Shown piece after piece: positions 37,440 through 46,637 of a stretch of DNA of 64,000 nucleotides (position 1 is the stretch's first letter; the number at the start of each line of letters is the position of its first letter). Under the pieces are notes generated by a model, which saw nothing but the letters and a program-made list of their open reading frames with translations, made no database searches and was not told where the DNA came from. Origin of the DNA: Roseiconus nitratireducens (GTDB lineage Bacteria > Planctomycetota > Planctomycetia > Pirellulales > Pirellulaceae); the NCBI RefSeq assembly GCF_008629675.1, contig NZ_VWOX01000004.1, forward strand, positions 124,001 to 188,000, in the 5' to 3' direction. Both the position numbers and the translations under genes were made by a program.

Positions 37440-37961
37440 CTACGCCATTGAATCGGTGATTTGTTTCAGGATGGCTCGAAAGACGGGTTCGTTCTGGTCA
37501 AAGTCCCGACTCTCGGCCTGCATTTGCAGGACCAACATCGGAGCCCCCTGCCGGCTCGGATCTACCGCGGTCGGGACGTCCGCCAGCAATGTGTCGGCCG
37601 GGGCCGGTGTCACCTCGGTTTCGCGCGGCAGCTGCAATACCACCAGGCGGCTGATCACCAGCAAATCCAAGTAGTAAAAACGCAGATCGATCGCGTGGGC
37701 GTCGGCCGGAAGACCCTCCAGCGATATTGTCTCGCGTTCCAGATCCTCGTAGTCGGCCGCGATGGCATCGACAATCCGCTCGACCAACGGCTCGACTTCT
37801 TCGGCACGCGTTTTCTCCAGCGAAACGAAGCCGCCACTGGGCAAATCGAACGTGGTTCCGCGGTCACCCTCTTCATCGGGGCGATCGGCGATCTTCCAGT
37901 TGTCCGGATAGAGGAATCGGATCCCGAAGGCATCGAATTGGGCAGGCATGGCGGAAGGCAA
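37440..37961 (-). CDS. DcrB/PsbP-like small protein
   Basis: 173 residues without signal peptide. FDAFGIRFLYPDNWKIADRP followed by GTTFDLPSGGFVSLEK is the N-terminal strand pattern of the DcrB/PsbP (Mog1-like) fold; PVFRAILKQITDS at the end is a typical closing helix. No known activity. It stands alone between fur and a TPR lipoprotein gene and is transcribed in the opposite direction to both. Family assignment rests on fold-like pattern only. Confidence 0.65.
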   Translation of the reverse strand: MPSAMPAQFDAFGIRFLYPDNWKIADRPDEEGDRGTTFDLPSGGFVSLEKTRAEEVEPLVERIVDAIAADYEDLERETISLEGLPADAHAIDLRFYYLDLLVISRLVVLQLPRETEVTPAPADTLLADVPTAVDPSRQGAPMLVLQMQAESRDFDQNEPVFRAILKQITDSMA

Positions 37962-38092
37962 ATCTTGTTGAATGCGGTTCGGCCGTCAGTCGAGATTGCG
38001 GCCAGCCGCATTTCGCTGGTATTTGTCGTTTCTGTCAATGCGTCGCGCGGCCGGGCCGTGGCCTTTTCCACCATTTACGACGTCTTCACCAG

Positions 38093-39058
38093 ATGCTTCG
38101 CGATTCCGCGAATAGTCGATTCTCAGCATTCCATCACCGCAACGAGACTGGTTCGGCGGCGATCGGGCTGTTCGTCTGCGCGATGTTGCTGTCGGTCGGC
38201 TGTCGCGCCATCAGCCGGATCGGTGAAAGCCGTCAATCGCTGGCGGCCCGCAAACTTTCACGGCAGGGGATGCAGGCCATGCACCACGGCCAATGGAACT
38301 CCGCCGAAAAGCTGTTCAGTGACGCCCTGGCAGTCTCCGACGATGACGACCGTGCCCACCGAGGGCTGTCAGAAACATTGTGGAAGCGGGGCGAGCGGGA
38401 ATTGGCCATCGAGCACATGGAACAAGCAGTCCAGCGGAGCGCCGGCGATCCTCGGCTGGTCGGCCGTTTGGGTGAAATGTATCTGGACGTCGGGCGACTG
38501 GAAGAGGCCAGCCGGCAAAGCCAGATCGCATTGGAGACCGAACGCAATACCGCGGAAATCTGGGCCCTCCGCGGCGACTGTTTGCGGGAAAGCGGTGACC
38601 CCGAAGGTGCAATGGCAGCCTATCATCGTGCGCTCGCGTTGCAACCGGACTACACGGCCGCCAAGTTGCAAGTCGCCGAACTGTATCTCGCCAACGACCA
38701 ATACGATCGTCTGTTGGCGACCCTGGACCAAATCGATCCCAGCGGCGACGACGCGGTCGTGCCCACTCGCGTGCACATGCTTCGCGGGATCGCCATGCGA
38801 AATCTGGGACGCAACGAACTGGCGGCCAAACATTTTGCCAAAGCCATCCAGAGCGATCCGACGCGGGCTGAACCGCATCTTCAGGTGGCCGCGATTGAAC
38901 TGGAAAACAACCGTCCGGCGGCCGCCAGCGAAGCCATCGCCCGGGCAATCGAGTTGGACCGGGCGCTGGTGGAATCGAGCGGCTGGTCGGCCTACCTGTT
39001 GCCGGGTGGGACACGCCTGGCAACCGAACCCGAGCCGCAGAACGCGACGCGACGCTGA
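38093..39058 (+). CDS. TPR-repeat lipoprotein
   Basis: 321 residues. The N-terminal hydrophobic stretch ends in LSVGC, a lipobox, so the protein is probably a lipoprotein with Cys around residue 36. Tetratricopeptide repeats follow: GMQAMHHGQWNSAEKLFSDAL, GLSETLWKRGERELAIEHMEQAV, GEMYLDVGRLEEASRQSQIAL, GDCLRESGDPEGAMAAYHRAL and later GIAMRNLGRNELAAKHFAKAI. Such proteins scaffold envelope complexes. Start ATG 38093 places the lipobox correctly; the frame is open far upstream but unlike protein. Confidence 0.82.
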   Translation: MLRDSANSRFSAFHHRNETGSAAIGLFVCAMLLSVGCRAISRIGESRQSLAARKLSRQGMQAMHHGQWNSAEKLFSDALAVSDDDDRAHRGLSETLWKRGERELAIEHMEQAVQRSAGDPRLVGRLGEMYLDVGRLEEASRQSQIALETERNTAEIWALRGDCLRESGDPEGAMAAYHRALALQPDYTAAKLQVAELYLANDQYDRLLATLDQIDPSGDDAVVPTRVHMLRGIAMRNLGRNELAAKHFAKAIQSDPTRAEPHLQVAAIELENNRPAAASEAIARAIELDRALVESSGWSAYLLPGGTRLATEPEPQNATRR

Positions 39059-39173
39059 ATGAACCGCGTCACTTCCAACCAGAAACACGGTGACTGCAAA
39101 AACACCGTGACGACAGGAAGGCCCCTGACTTGCGGTGCAATGAGCGGCAAGGCGACAGCCGCCGGTTGATGCG

Positions 39174-39210
39174 AAAAAAACCGCGGGCAGCGCCGACCAG
39201 CGCCACGCGG
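39174..39210 (-). terminator. Intrinsic terminator on the minus strand
   Basis: On the minus strand a G+C-rich stem (CCGCG pairing with CGCGG, extended inward by GGCG/TGCC with one bulge) is followed directly by seven T residues. This is the clearest rho-independent terminator in the window, yet the only flanking genes are on the plus strand. Confidence 0.7.
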
Positions 39211-39375
39211 CTCAGGCAAACTGGCGACACCCAGCGATTCCCGCGGCATCAACGTCCGGTCGTGCGGAATGTAACGGTGTGGCCGTGGTGAAACTGCCCG
39301 TAATGGACCCCCAGGGGGTGCAACCCGGTCGCCTGGCCGCCACAGGCAGTGATTTCTGGCAACGTCAACGGGCAC
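39181..39375 (-). ncRNA. Candidate small RNA ending at the 39174 terminator
   Basis: Inferred from the orphan minus-strand terminator. Upstream of it the minus strand is rich in self-complementary segments, including TGCCCGT/ACGGGCA enclosing about 65 bases and ACCCC/GGGGT. I found no convincing promoter, so the 5' end near 39375 is a guess. It does not match any RNA class I recognise. Confidence 0.3.
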
Positions 39376-39542
39376 CTTGGCCGCGCATGATCTACGTTTA
39401 GATGACCGTTTGTGCCTTGCCGGACGAATTCAAGTCACCTGCTTGACCGTCACGCTGGCCGCCAGAACGTACGGTCCATCGCGGCTTCTTTTTCAGACTG
39501 TCTTTTCGCGGTTCCTTGCCACCTCAACCCACAGGACGATCC

Positions 39543-39845
39543 ATGCCAACGTTCAATGCTTCGGACTCGTCGACGACCAACGGTCATGCAGGATCGCCGG
39601 CGGTCGGACGCGTTGGCGGTGTGCCGGACGGTTCGGCCCGCACCGGCTTCGTCGATCGGCGTCGGCAAAATTCCGGCCCCAACGGTTCGGAACGGCGCCA
39701 GTTCGGCAGTTCGCATCGCGAACTTTCTGAAGCCGGGCGAGAATTGGCCCAAGCGATTGACCAGTACAAGTTGCAACACCACCGTCGCTACATCACTTGC
39801 GACGAGATGCTGGCAGTACTCAGCCAGCTGGGCTATCACAAGTGA
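39543..39845 (+). CDS. Small conserved-looking hypothetical protein
   Basis: 100 residues. The first 60 are polar and probably disordered (Ser/Gly/Arg rich); the last 35 form a compact helix-rich segment, LAQAIDQYKLQHHRRYITCDEMLAVLSQLGYHK, reminiscent of short planctomycete proteins I have seen with this kind of tail, possibly a DNA- or protein-binding helix pair. No signal or membrane segment. ATG 39543 is preferred over an ATG nine codons upstream. Function unknown. Confidence 0.6.
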   Translation: MPTFNASDSSTTNGHAGSPAVGRVGGVPDGSARTGFVDRRRQNSGPNGSERRQFGSSHRELSEAGRELAQAIDQYKLQHHRRYITCDEMLAVLSQLGYHK

Positions 39846-39869
39846 GTCGATCGGCCGACCTGCCTGGGC

Positions 39870-40814
39870 TCATTTGATCATCGGCTGAATCAACTGCCGC
39901 CGGGTCACCACCGAACGCGCATCACCGCGTTCGTCACACAACAGCGCCACATCGGTTCCGGCGTCATACAGCTTCAGCAGCGTCGGAAGATGGCGTTCGG
40001 TCAGCGGCACCCGAATCACCGGATGGATCTCCACCTTGGCGTCGGCGAGCACCAGGTCGGAATAGCGCAAGTAGCCGACGATCCGGGTCCGCCGCCGCAC
40101 CAGAATCACCGGGTGATTTTGCCGGCGCGCCTGCGTCGTCGCCGTCGTCGGATCGATCGGCAAGTCGACTTCTGCCAGGCGAGAGAGCGGCACGGCGAAT
40201 GACACCGCCAGTTGGTTCCCGATCTCAAAAAGTTGCTGGGCCAACGACCGCTGACCGGCCTGCAAGATCCCGGCTTCTTCCCCGGCGCGCAACACCTGTG
40301 CCAACTCGCCCCGGGCCATCGCCAACCGCAACCGGAACGGTGTTTGGCCGGTCAACGCGTGCAATGTAAACGCCAGCAACGCTAACAGCATCGACACCGG
40401 CAAGAACAGCACCGTGGCCAACAGCAGAACCGGCCGGATGACGCTGAGCAAACGATAAGGCGCGTGGAAGAACCAGTACTTGGGAAGCAACTCACCGAAC
40501 ACAAAGACGATGGGCGTCATCAAGATCGGCCCCAACAACTCGGCCGTCGGGGAAGAACCGAACCAGGTTCCGATGGCCAACACCAGCGCAAAGCTGGTCA
40601 GGAAGTTTGCCAGGTTGTTTCCCACCAAGGCGGTGGCGACAAAAATGGTCGGGTGATTCAACAACCAGATCATCATCCGCGCACCGCGCGAGCCACCCAA
40701 ACCGTCCAGCACCAACCTGGTTCGCGAAACGCGGTACAAACCGGTTTCACTACCGCTGAAAAACGCGCTCAGCACCAGCCCGAACAGGAACAGCAAGGCC
40801 GCGAACAGGATCAT
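39870..40814 (-). CDS. CNNM-domain protein (DUF21), short
   Basis: 314 residues. The DUF21/CNNM transmembrane domain covers the first 200: GLVLSAFFSGSETGLYRVSRTRL, HPTIFVATALVGNNLANFL and the GELLPK motif. A CBS-like region follows (VILVRRRTRIVGYLRYSDL). It lacks the CorC_HlyC domain of longer members. The family moves or senses Mg2+ and related ions (CorB/CorC type). Its ATG overlaps the stop of the longer upstream paralogue (ATGA), so the two are cotranslated and may form a heterodimer. Confidence 0.87.
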   Translation of the reverse strand: MILFAALLFLFGLVLSAFFSGSETGLYRVSRTRLVLDGLGGSRGARMMIWLLNHPTIFVATALVGNNLANFLTSFALVLAIGTWFGSSPTAELLGPILMTPIVFVFGELLPKYWFFHAPYRLLSVIRPVLLLATVLFLPVSMLLALLAFTLHALTGQTPFRLRLAMARGELAQVLRAGEEAGILQAGQRSLAQQLFEIGNQLAVSFAVPLSRLAEVDLPIDPTTATTQARRQNHPVILVRRRTRIVGYLRYSDLVLADAKVEIHPVIRVPLTERHLPTLLKLYDAGTDVALLCDERGDARSVVTRRQLIQPMIK

Positions 40815-42103
40815 GTCGCATCCCTCGCGTCATCGGTCGCACCTTCGTCACCTTCTCCCTTCCTGGTGACGTCGATCGCCAACTCGCCGTCGGACTCTTC
40901 GATGACCGTCAGCAGGTAAGGCCCCAAAACTGACTGGTCGCCCAACCGCGGCAACCGTTCATTGCAACGCTGGATGTATCCGGCCACCGTGGCGACCGAT
41001 TCGTCCGTCAACGGAACATTGAGTTCCTTGGCGAGTTGACGCAGCGACGTCAGTCCTCGGACCCGATAGTGGTCCGGCGCCAGCCGCTCGATCGCAATCT
41101 GGTGCGGGGTTTCCCCGCCGTGATCTTGTTGCGGGGCCAACATGCGGCGGAAGATGCGGTCGCTGGAGAGGGCACCGATTGCATCCCCGTATTCGTCGAC
41201 CACCACCGCAACATTCAGATCGTTTTCGTTCAGCTGATCCAGCACCCGCGCGACCTTGGCAGACCAGGGAACATAGATCACCGGTTCGATGAACTCGTTG
41301 ACGTGATCCAGTTGACTGGGGCGCAGCATTCGAATGGCCAGTGAGCCGATCACCGCCTGGCCCTCGGAATCGGTCACCATCAAGTAACCGCCGGGCGGCT
41401 GATCGTCCAGCACGATCCTGTCTTCGATCGGCGAGGCGATCAGTTGCAGTTTGCTTCGCGGCCGCATCAGTTCGCTGACCCGCGTGTCGGCGATCTCCAC
41501 CAGGCTGCGCAGCGCCACCCGTTCGCGTTCCAACAGCGCCGCATCATCGGTTCCCAATTCCACGGCCCGTTCGATGTCCGCCAGGTCGATTTCGTTTTCG
41601 GGCTCGAAGGCCGGCCACAGCAAACGACTGGAAAGCACATTGGCTGTTCGAATCAGCGGCAAAATGATCCACACGATCCGGACCGCCAGCGACAGCGGCG
41701 GGGCGACCAGCACCGCGGTTCGGGCGGGGGACAGGACCGCAATGCTCTTGGGCAACATCTCGCTGAAAAAAATGATCGTCAACAGACTGACCGCGGTGAA
41801 GCCCAACGCCCACGTCGCGCCGCCCTGAGACGACGACTCCAAACGCCCCGCGACGATCGACGCGATGGCGAAGTACGTCATGTTGATCAGCAGATTCCAG
41901 AACAGGATCGCCGACAACAGCTGTTCCGAATCACCCAGCAGCCTTTCGGCAATCCGCCCGCCCACGCCGCTGCGCGGCAACTGGCGGCGTTGCCGAGGGG
42001 AGAGAGAGAAAAACGCCGCCTCGCTGCCGCTGAAGAACGCGCTCAGCAGAATCAACACCGCCATGGGCGCGAACCAACCGGCATAGTCCGACCACCCGCT
42101 CAA
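40811..42103 (-). CDS. CNNM-domain/CBS/CorC_HlyC protein
   Basis: 430 residues. DUF21/CNNM membrane domain with SAFFSGSEAAFFSLSPRQRR and SEMLPKS, then a CBS pair (about 215-340; SELMRPRSKL, VNEFIEPVIYVPWSAKVARVLDQL, VVVDEYGDAIG) and a C-terminal CorC_HlyC domain (HYRVRGLTSLRQLAKELNVPL...TVAGYI). This is the full-length layout of CorB/CorC-type Mg2+ transport proteins. The start is a TTG immediately after the ABC permease stop codon (TGA-TTG); the shorter paralogue follows with an ATGA overlap. Confidence 0.88.
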   Translation of the reverse strand: MSGWSDYAGWFAPMAVLILLSAFFSGSEAAFFSLSPRQRRQLPRSGVGGRIAERLLGDSEQLLSAILFWNLLINMTYFAIASIVAGRLESSSQGGATWALGFTAVSLLTIIFFSEMLPKSIAVLSPARTAVLVAPPLSLAVRIVWIILPLIRTANVLSSRLLWPAFEPENEIDLADIERAVELGTDDAALLERERVALRSLVEIADTRVSELMRPRSKLQLIASPIEDRIVLDDQPPGGYLMVTDSEGQAVIGSLAIRMLRPSQLDHVNEFIEPVIYVPWSAKVARVLDQLNENDLNVAVVVDEYGDAIGALSSDRIFRRMLAPQQDHGGETPHQIAIERLAPDHYRVRGLTSLRQLAKELNVPLTDESVATVAGYIQRCNERLPRLGDQSVLGPYLLTVIEESDGELAIDVTRKGEGDEGATDDARDAT

Positions 42104-43870
42104 TCAGCCTTCTCCTTCGGCAGACCGATCTCGCTCCAGCGACACATCGAACTCGCTGAGCGCCGGAATCATCAACGCGGCAACCGTGAACCCGTATCCC
42201 ACGGCCATCGAAAAGAACACGAACAGGTGATCGGTCTGCAGCAGGAACTGCGTGATCGCATAGAACGTGATCAAGGGCAACGTGAACGATGCCAGAAAGA
42301 TCGCCGATGACGGATTCCGCCAACCGAGCGAGGCGAACAGGGCGGCACCGCCGCCCAGGATCATCACCAGGAACGGAGCCAACTGCAGCTGAAAGGCGCC
42401 CCGAAAACTGACCATGATCGTCATGCAGATCGCGATCCCGACGCACAGAAAGAAAACCGTCCCCAGACTGGCCAGGGTCGCAGTCCGCCCCGCCACGTGA
42501 TTCAGCCCCGAATGAATGCCAAGCATCGTCACGAACACGTACAAAATCAGAGCCCCAAGAATCGCATACACGGTGTTTTCGACGGTCATCACGTCATAGA
42601 TTGCCAGGAACACCAGCAACAGAATTGGCAACACGATCAGCTCCTTGCCGACGTACAGAACGCCGAGCAATTTGCCGAACACGAACTCACTGGGACGCAG
42701 GTCCGTGACCAACAGCAGGTCCAGCGCCAAACCGTCCCGTTCGCCAGTGATCGCGTTCACGGCCAACGCATTGACCAACACCAGGCTGACCACACCGATC
42801 GCCGCCACGGGCAAGGTCGCAGCCGGCAACGAACGTCCGATCCTGGCCGCCGGTTCGAAGGCCGATCCGTCTTGGATCTGGCCGTAAATCACCGCCACTC
42901 CCAACAGAAACAACATCGCGAACGCCAGGCGAATCACCACCACTTTGCGGCCATAGGCCCAGGTCCGAACCTCCCGCCACAAGATCGGATTGTTCCAAAC
43001 CGGTCGCGGGGCCCGCACCTTCCAACTGCTCGGCGATTGATCCGGCGTCAGATCGTCGCTGGTCTCCGGCTCAGGCGCCTTCAGACGAACCTCGCGCGAA
43101 GGATTCCAGACTCGCACCTTGGCAATGCCCACGAACAAGATCACGGCCGAAGCCAGCAGGGCCAACAACGTGAACAGCAACACGCCACGCGAAGTCGCTG
43201 GAGACAAGCTGGCTAACGGTGACGCCGCCGCCAACAAAGCGCGGATCGGGCTGACCGCCAACCGCATCGTTTCGTCCAACGAAAACACAGCGATCAAAAC
43301 CTCGCCCACGCCGACCAGGATCAGCAGCAACAACACGGTCAGGGCGATCGCCTGGAACGTTTTCTCCCGCCACAATCCGACGACCGTCCCGATCGCTCCG
43401 GAAAGCACCACCGAGGCGGCGGTGACCGCGAATACCGAGAACACCTGCCGCGGCGACACGCCGCCCAACAACGGCAACACCAGGAACAATGGCAGCGCCG
43501 CCAACAACATCGCCAGCGGTCCCAACAGCGTGGCAGTCAGCTTTCCGACCACCACCTCAAAACCACTCAGTCGCGTCATCAGCAGCAGGATCAACGTTCG
43601 CCGATCCTTTTCCTGGGCCACGCTGACCGCAGAACCAACGGCCGCCAGCGAACACAGCACCAGCATCTGGAGCGGCGCGAGCAACAGAAACATCCAGCCG
43701 CCAAAGCGGGCCGCGTCCGAAACCGTCGCCAGCGAACGAGATCCGTCCAACACCAGGTAACCGGTGCACAGCAGCCCGAACAGCGTCAGGACATACAAGC
43801 CACGCGACAAGTAGGTCTTGGTGCGTTTCGGAACAACCGTCGCTTCGCGATTAAAAACAGGGCCAAGCAT
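42104..43870 (-). CDS. ABC-type transporter permease (ABC-2 fold)
   Basis: 588 residues with about twelve hydrophobic segments in two groups separated by a polar stretch near residue 300 (PEPETSDDLTPDQSPSS). SVAQEKDRRTLILLLMTRLSGFEVVVGK and VNAITGERDGLALDLLLVTDLRPSEFVFGK are both the EKE-like turn of ABC-2 permeases, so the protein is a tandem fusion of two such domains. The family exports Cu or drugs with a separate ATPase, which is not next to it. ATG 43870 (MLGPVFNREA) is the likely start. It heads a three-gene unit with the CNNM proteins. Confidence 0.85.
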   Translation of the reverse strand: MLGPVFNREATVVPKRTKTYLSRGLYVLTLFGLLCTGYLVLDGSRSLATVSDAARFGGWMFLLLAPLQMLVLCSLAAVGSAVSVAQEKDRRTLILLLMTRLSGFEVVVGKLTATLLGPLAMLLAALPLFLVLPLLGGVSPRQVFSVFAVTAASVVLSGAIGTVVGLWREKTFQAIALTVLLLLILVGVGEVLIAVFSLDETMRLAVSPIRALLAAASPLASLSPATSRGVLLFTLLALLASAVILFVGIAKVRVWNPSREVRLKAPEPETSDDLTPDQSPSSWKVRAPRPVWNNPILWREVRTWAYGRKVVVIRLAFAMLFLLGVAVIYGQIQDGSAFEPAARIGRSLPAATLPVAAIGVVSLVLVNALAVNAITGERDGLALDLLLVTDLRPSEFVFGKLLGVLYVGKELIVLPILLLVFLAIYDVMTVENTVYAILGALILYVFVTMLGIHSGLNHVAGRTATLASLGTVFFLCVGIAICMTIMVSFRGAFQLQLAPFLVMILGGGAALFASLGWRNPSSAIFLASFTLPLITFYAITQFLLQTDHLFVFFSMAVGYGFTVAALMIPALSEFDVSLERDRSAEGEG

Positions 43871-44305
43871 CCGGCTGGGAACTTTCTCAAAAGGGAGGAA
43901 CTGCGGCGACCCGCGGCCGCCCGACTGTCTGGGGGACCGGCACTCGGCCGCTGAGAACTCGAATTCTGGCGGGCAGCAACCGGAAATGAGAGTGAACAAG
44001 GTAAAACGCGTGTCGACGCAACACAACGACCGTTCCGATTCCACCCCGCGCCGCGGCGAGGTCCCCGCCTGATCACCCGCCGATTCACCCGCCTGATCGC
44101 CGCCCGTTTGATCGCCCACCGGCGGGGAGCAACACGTCCGGCATCCCTACAATCGGACAATCCGAGCAATCGGCAAAGATTAACAGACGGCCCGTCGGGT
44201 GCGTCAAAAAATCCACCCTCAAGACTCATCCGTACGCCGCTTTCTGGCCTATGTTTCGGTGGCTCTGCCCTGTAACCACCAAAAACTACTGAAAATATTT
44301 ACATC

Positions 44306-44500
44306 ATGAACATTCACCTTCCCCCACAACGCCCCCCTTCGTTCTGGCGAGACGAAGACGGGACGACCGCCGTCGAGTACGCCGTGATGCTCGCCTTGAT
44401 CATCGCCGTCTGCTTGGGTGCTGTTAATACGCTGACCAACGAAACGAAGGAAAGCTTTGACCGCTCCAGCAGCGCCATCTCGGGTGCGATGGGCAACTAG
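44306..44500 (+). CDS. Flp/Fap-type pilin
   Basis: 64 residues. FWRDEDGTTAVEYAVMLALIIAVCLGAVNTL is the Flp pilin pattern: a Gly before the cleaved site, Glu at position 5 (EYA) and a hydrophobic helix. These pilins are cleaved by a TadV-type peptidase and assembled by the Tad machinery. No tad or cpa gene is near, so it is an orphan pilin. The upstream 30 bases are AT-rich. Start ATG 44306. Confidence 0.9.
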   Translation: MNIHLPPQRPPSFWRDEDGTTAVEYAVMLALIIAVCLGAVNTLTNETKESFDRSSSAISGAMGN

Positions 44501-44636
44501 CCCGGCCGCCGACCACACGAATTTTGGAACTCCGCTTCTGGGGGGAGGCGGCGGGCCGGCTCGTCGGCTTGCTTCAGAGCCGCGAAGAAGTTGAGATAGG
44601 GTTTTCCCCTTCACGCTTCTTGCTCCGGAAGGTTCC

Positions 44637-45485
44637 ATGCGAATCGCACTCACCGGCGGTACCGGATTTCTGGGACGCCATCTGATCGATTCCCTTCTTC
44701 AATCCGGTCATCAAGTGACCGCCTGGTGTCGGTCCGATCCCGACACGGTGTCCTCCCGGACACCCCACGTTCACTGGATCCGCGGTGAACTTGGGCAGCG
44801 GCGCGACGCCGAGCAACTTGCCCAATCGGCCGACGCCATGATTCACGCCGGGTGGTATCGCGGCGGTGACTCGTTCTTGAACATCGATGCCGACCCCGAA
44901 CGGTATTGGCAAATCAATTCCGTCGGCGCCCTGCAACTTCTGGAGTCGGCATCCCGGGCCGGCGTCAACCGATTCGTGTTCATTTCCTCCGGGGCGGTGC
45001 ACGATCAAGTGCTTCCCGATCGCCCACTGGACGAAACCCATCCGATGCGACCGAGGACCCTTTACGGGGCCTGCAAGGCGTCCATCGAGGCGATGGTGCA
45101 TCACTACGGCTCAAGCGGGAAACTTGTTGCCGCCAGCGTCCGACCCACGTCGATTTACGGTCTGGCCGAACCGGCGTCCCAGTCCAAATGGTTCGAATTG
45201 GTCGCACAAATCAAGCGGGGCAAAAACGTCGAAGCCACCGGGGGCAGCAAAACGGTCCACGCGTCCGATGTCGCCCGGTCTGTCGCGCTGCTGTTGCAAC
45301 AAGACGACTCGATCGCGGGAGAAACGTTCAATTGTTGCGATCGCATGATCAGCGATTATGAAGTCGCAATGCTCGCCAAGCAGCTGACTGGAAGCCCATC
45401 GCAGATCTCCGGTCACGAAAAGATGGCCAAGCACGAAATCGAAACCGCCAAGATCCGTTCCATCGGGATGCGGTCTCGCAGGTAG
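44637..45485 (+). CDS. NAD-dependent epimerase/dehydratase family protein
   Basis: 282 residues of the extended short-chain dehydrogenase type. The N-terminus MRIALTGGTGFLGRHLIDSL is the TGxxGxxG NAD(P)-binding motif; ISSGAV and YGACKAS give the Ser/Tyr/Lys catalytic triad (YxxxK), and SVRPTSIYG follows. It acts on a sugar nucleotide or a related substrate; the family is too wide to name it. It stands alone, followed by a convergent DUF4465 gene. Start ATG 44637. Confidence 0.88.
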   Translation: MRIALTGGTGFLGRHLIDSLLQSGHQVTAWCRSDPDTVSSRTPHVHWIRGELGQRRDAEQLAQSADAMIHAGWYRGGDSFLNIDADPERYWQINSVGALQLLESASRAGVNRFVFISSGAVHDQVLPDRPLDETHPMRPRTLYGACKASIEAMVHHYGSSGKLVAASVRPTSIYGLAEPASQSKWFELVAQIKRGKNVEATGGSKTVHASDVARSVALLLQQDDSIAGETFNCCDRMISDYEVAMLAKQLTGSPSQISGHEKMAKHEIETAKIRSIGMRSRR

Positions 45486-45574
45486 CGTCTGACCAATAGG
45501 CCGACTTGGCCATTTTCGCGGGTTCGACCGCTAATCGTTGCTATCTGTCGCCGAAGTTGGCTTGCCAACATTGA

Positions 45575-45598
45575 CCACGCTCTGGCGAGCGTGGCTAC
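45575..45598. repeat. Dispersed hairpin repeat
   Basis: CCACGCTCTGGCGAGCGTGG followed by CTAC, identical to the copy at 32157-32180, between the convergent epimerase and DUF4465 genes. Confidence 0.65.
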
Positions 45599-45691
45599 CT
45601 GGAAGCTGCCACGAAGTGACGACAGCCGCAACTCACGGCACCGTTGGCGGCGTTCTGGAAAACGCGAGCACCGAGAACGGGCGTGACTCAA

Positions 45692-46561
45692 TCAGGGGTC
45701 TGCTCGATGGCGTCCCGCGGCCGCCACTGGCCGCGGATTCCGACGCCGACGCGACGCGACCAGCCCAGCGCCGATCGCGAGCAACGCCCCGACGCCGCCA
45801 GGTTCCGGCACGGCCGTCAGCGACAGGTTGTCGATCGCGACATAGGTGGGCGTGTTGATACCAAACGGTCCGATGTCGGACGAATGGAATTGCAGTCCGA
45901 CGGAACGGGCTTTGCCAAGCGGCGTCAGGTCTTTGCCGATCTGCCACGAGTTGACCAGGACATCTTCGCTGGGATCCGCCGACGTCAGATCGGCCAGGTC
46001 CAACGTGACGGTTCCGGTCGTCGTCCCCGAGCGATCCAGACCTTCGTATCCGATCAAGTCGACGCGAAAGAAATCGGGATCCGTACCGGTTGGGCCTCCA
46101 AACTTCTTGGCAAAGCTGTCGCCGTCGCGCATCGACAAATAGGCATAGGTGGTGTTGGTCCAATCGAGCGATTGGACGGCAAATCCGCTGGGCAAATTGA
46201 AGTAAGCGGCATCGGTGAACCCGATCGCGTATCCGCCACCCGCGGTGGTTCCCCCTTCGCCGTCGCTGCCGCCGCCCGGCGCCGCGGCGTATTCGTTGGT
46301 GAACCCGGGGGTCGTGGGGTCGACGACGTTGGAGTAACTCCAGCCGCTCCAAAAGCCGATGAACTGAGTGCTGTTGCTGAATTCCACATCACCGGCCACC
46401 CAGGGATCGTCGTTGACGGTCGACGTGTCCCCGTTGAAAAAACTGTCCGGCGAGGCCAACAAGTCGTCAAAAGTCACCGTTTCGGCAACGGCCGGACGAT
46501 TCGAAGGGGAGACGGCCAAAAATGACAACGATGCAAGAAACAGAACACGCAGGGAGGACAT
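45692..46561 (-). CDS. DUF4465 protein with PEP-CTERM sorting signal
   Basis: 289 residues. An N-terminal signal peptide (MSSLRVLFLASLSFLAV) precedes a DUF4465 domain: VTFDDL, FWSGWSYSN, TNEYAAA, DSFAKKFGG, PDFFRVDLIGY, LDLADL and INTPTYVAIDNLSL. The C-terminus is a PEP-CTERM signal: VPEP, hydrophobic helix, RRRR, with a short extra tail. It is therefore probably displayed on or released from the cell surface. It lies 76 bases downstream of the DUF1559 gene, in the same orientation, under the cobalamin riboswitch. From memory, DUF4465 proteins occur in Bacteroidota cobalamin-uptake loci; a B12-binding role is my inference. Confidence 0.9.
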   Translation of the reverse strand: MSSLRVLFLASLSFLAVSPSNRPAVAETVTFDDLLASPDSFFNGDTSTVNDDPWVAGDVEFSNSTQFIGFWSGWSYSNVVDPTTPGFTNEYAAAPGGGSDGEGGTTAGGGYAIGFTDAAYFNLPSGFAVQSLDWTNTTYAYLSMRDGDSFAKKFGGPTGTDPDFFRVDLIGYEGLDRSGTTTGTVTLDLADLTSADPSEDVLVNSWQIGKDLTPLGKARSVGLQFHSSDIGPFGINTPTYVAIDNLSLTAVPEPGGVGALLAIGAGLVASRRRRNPRPVAAAGRHRADP

Positions 46562-46637
46562 GACCGACTCGATGAAAATGTGTGTCAAAGTTGATAAACG
46601 AAAACGTGCCGCGGTGCGTTGGAAAATACCGGGCTGC

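Larger units (their letters stand above)
39059..39542. other. Intergenic region with two hairpins, possible minus-strand RNA
   Basis: No coding gene. After the TPR gene stop an exact CACGGTG/CACCGTG hairpin (39086-39109) has no T-run. On the minus strand a strong terminator lies at 39174-39210 (listed separately), though no minus-strand gene is upstream of it. Confidence 0.45.

Noticed and set aside
39174..39375. The minus-strand RNA as 6S RNA, tmRNA, SRP RNA or RNase P RNA
   Set aside because: A few short motifs recalled 6S RNA, but the order and the immediate terminator do not fit, and no signature of the other classes is present.
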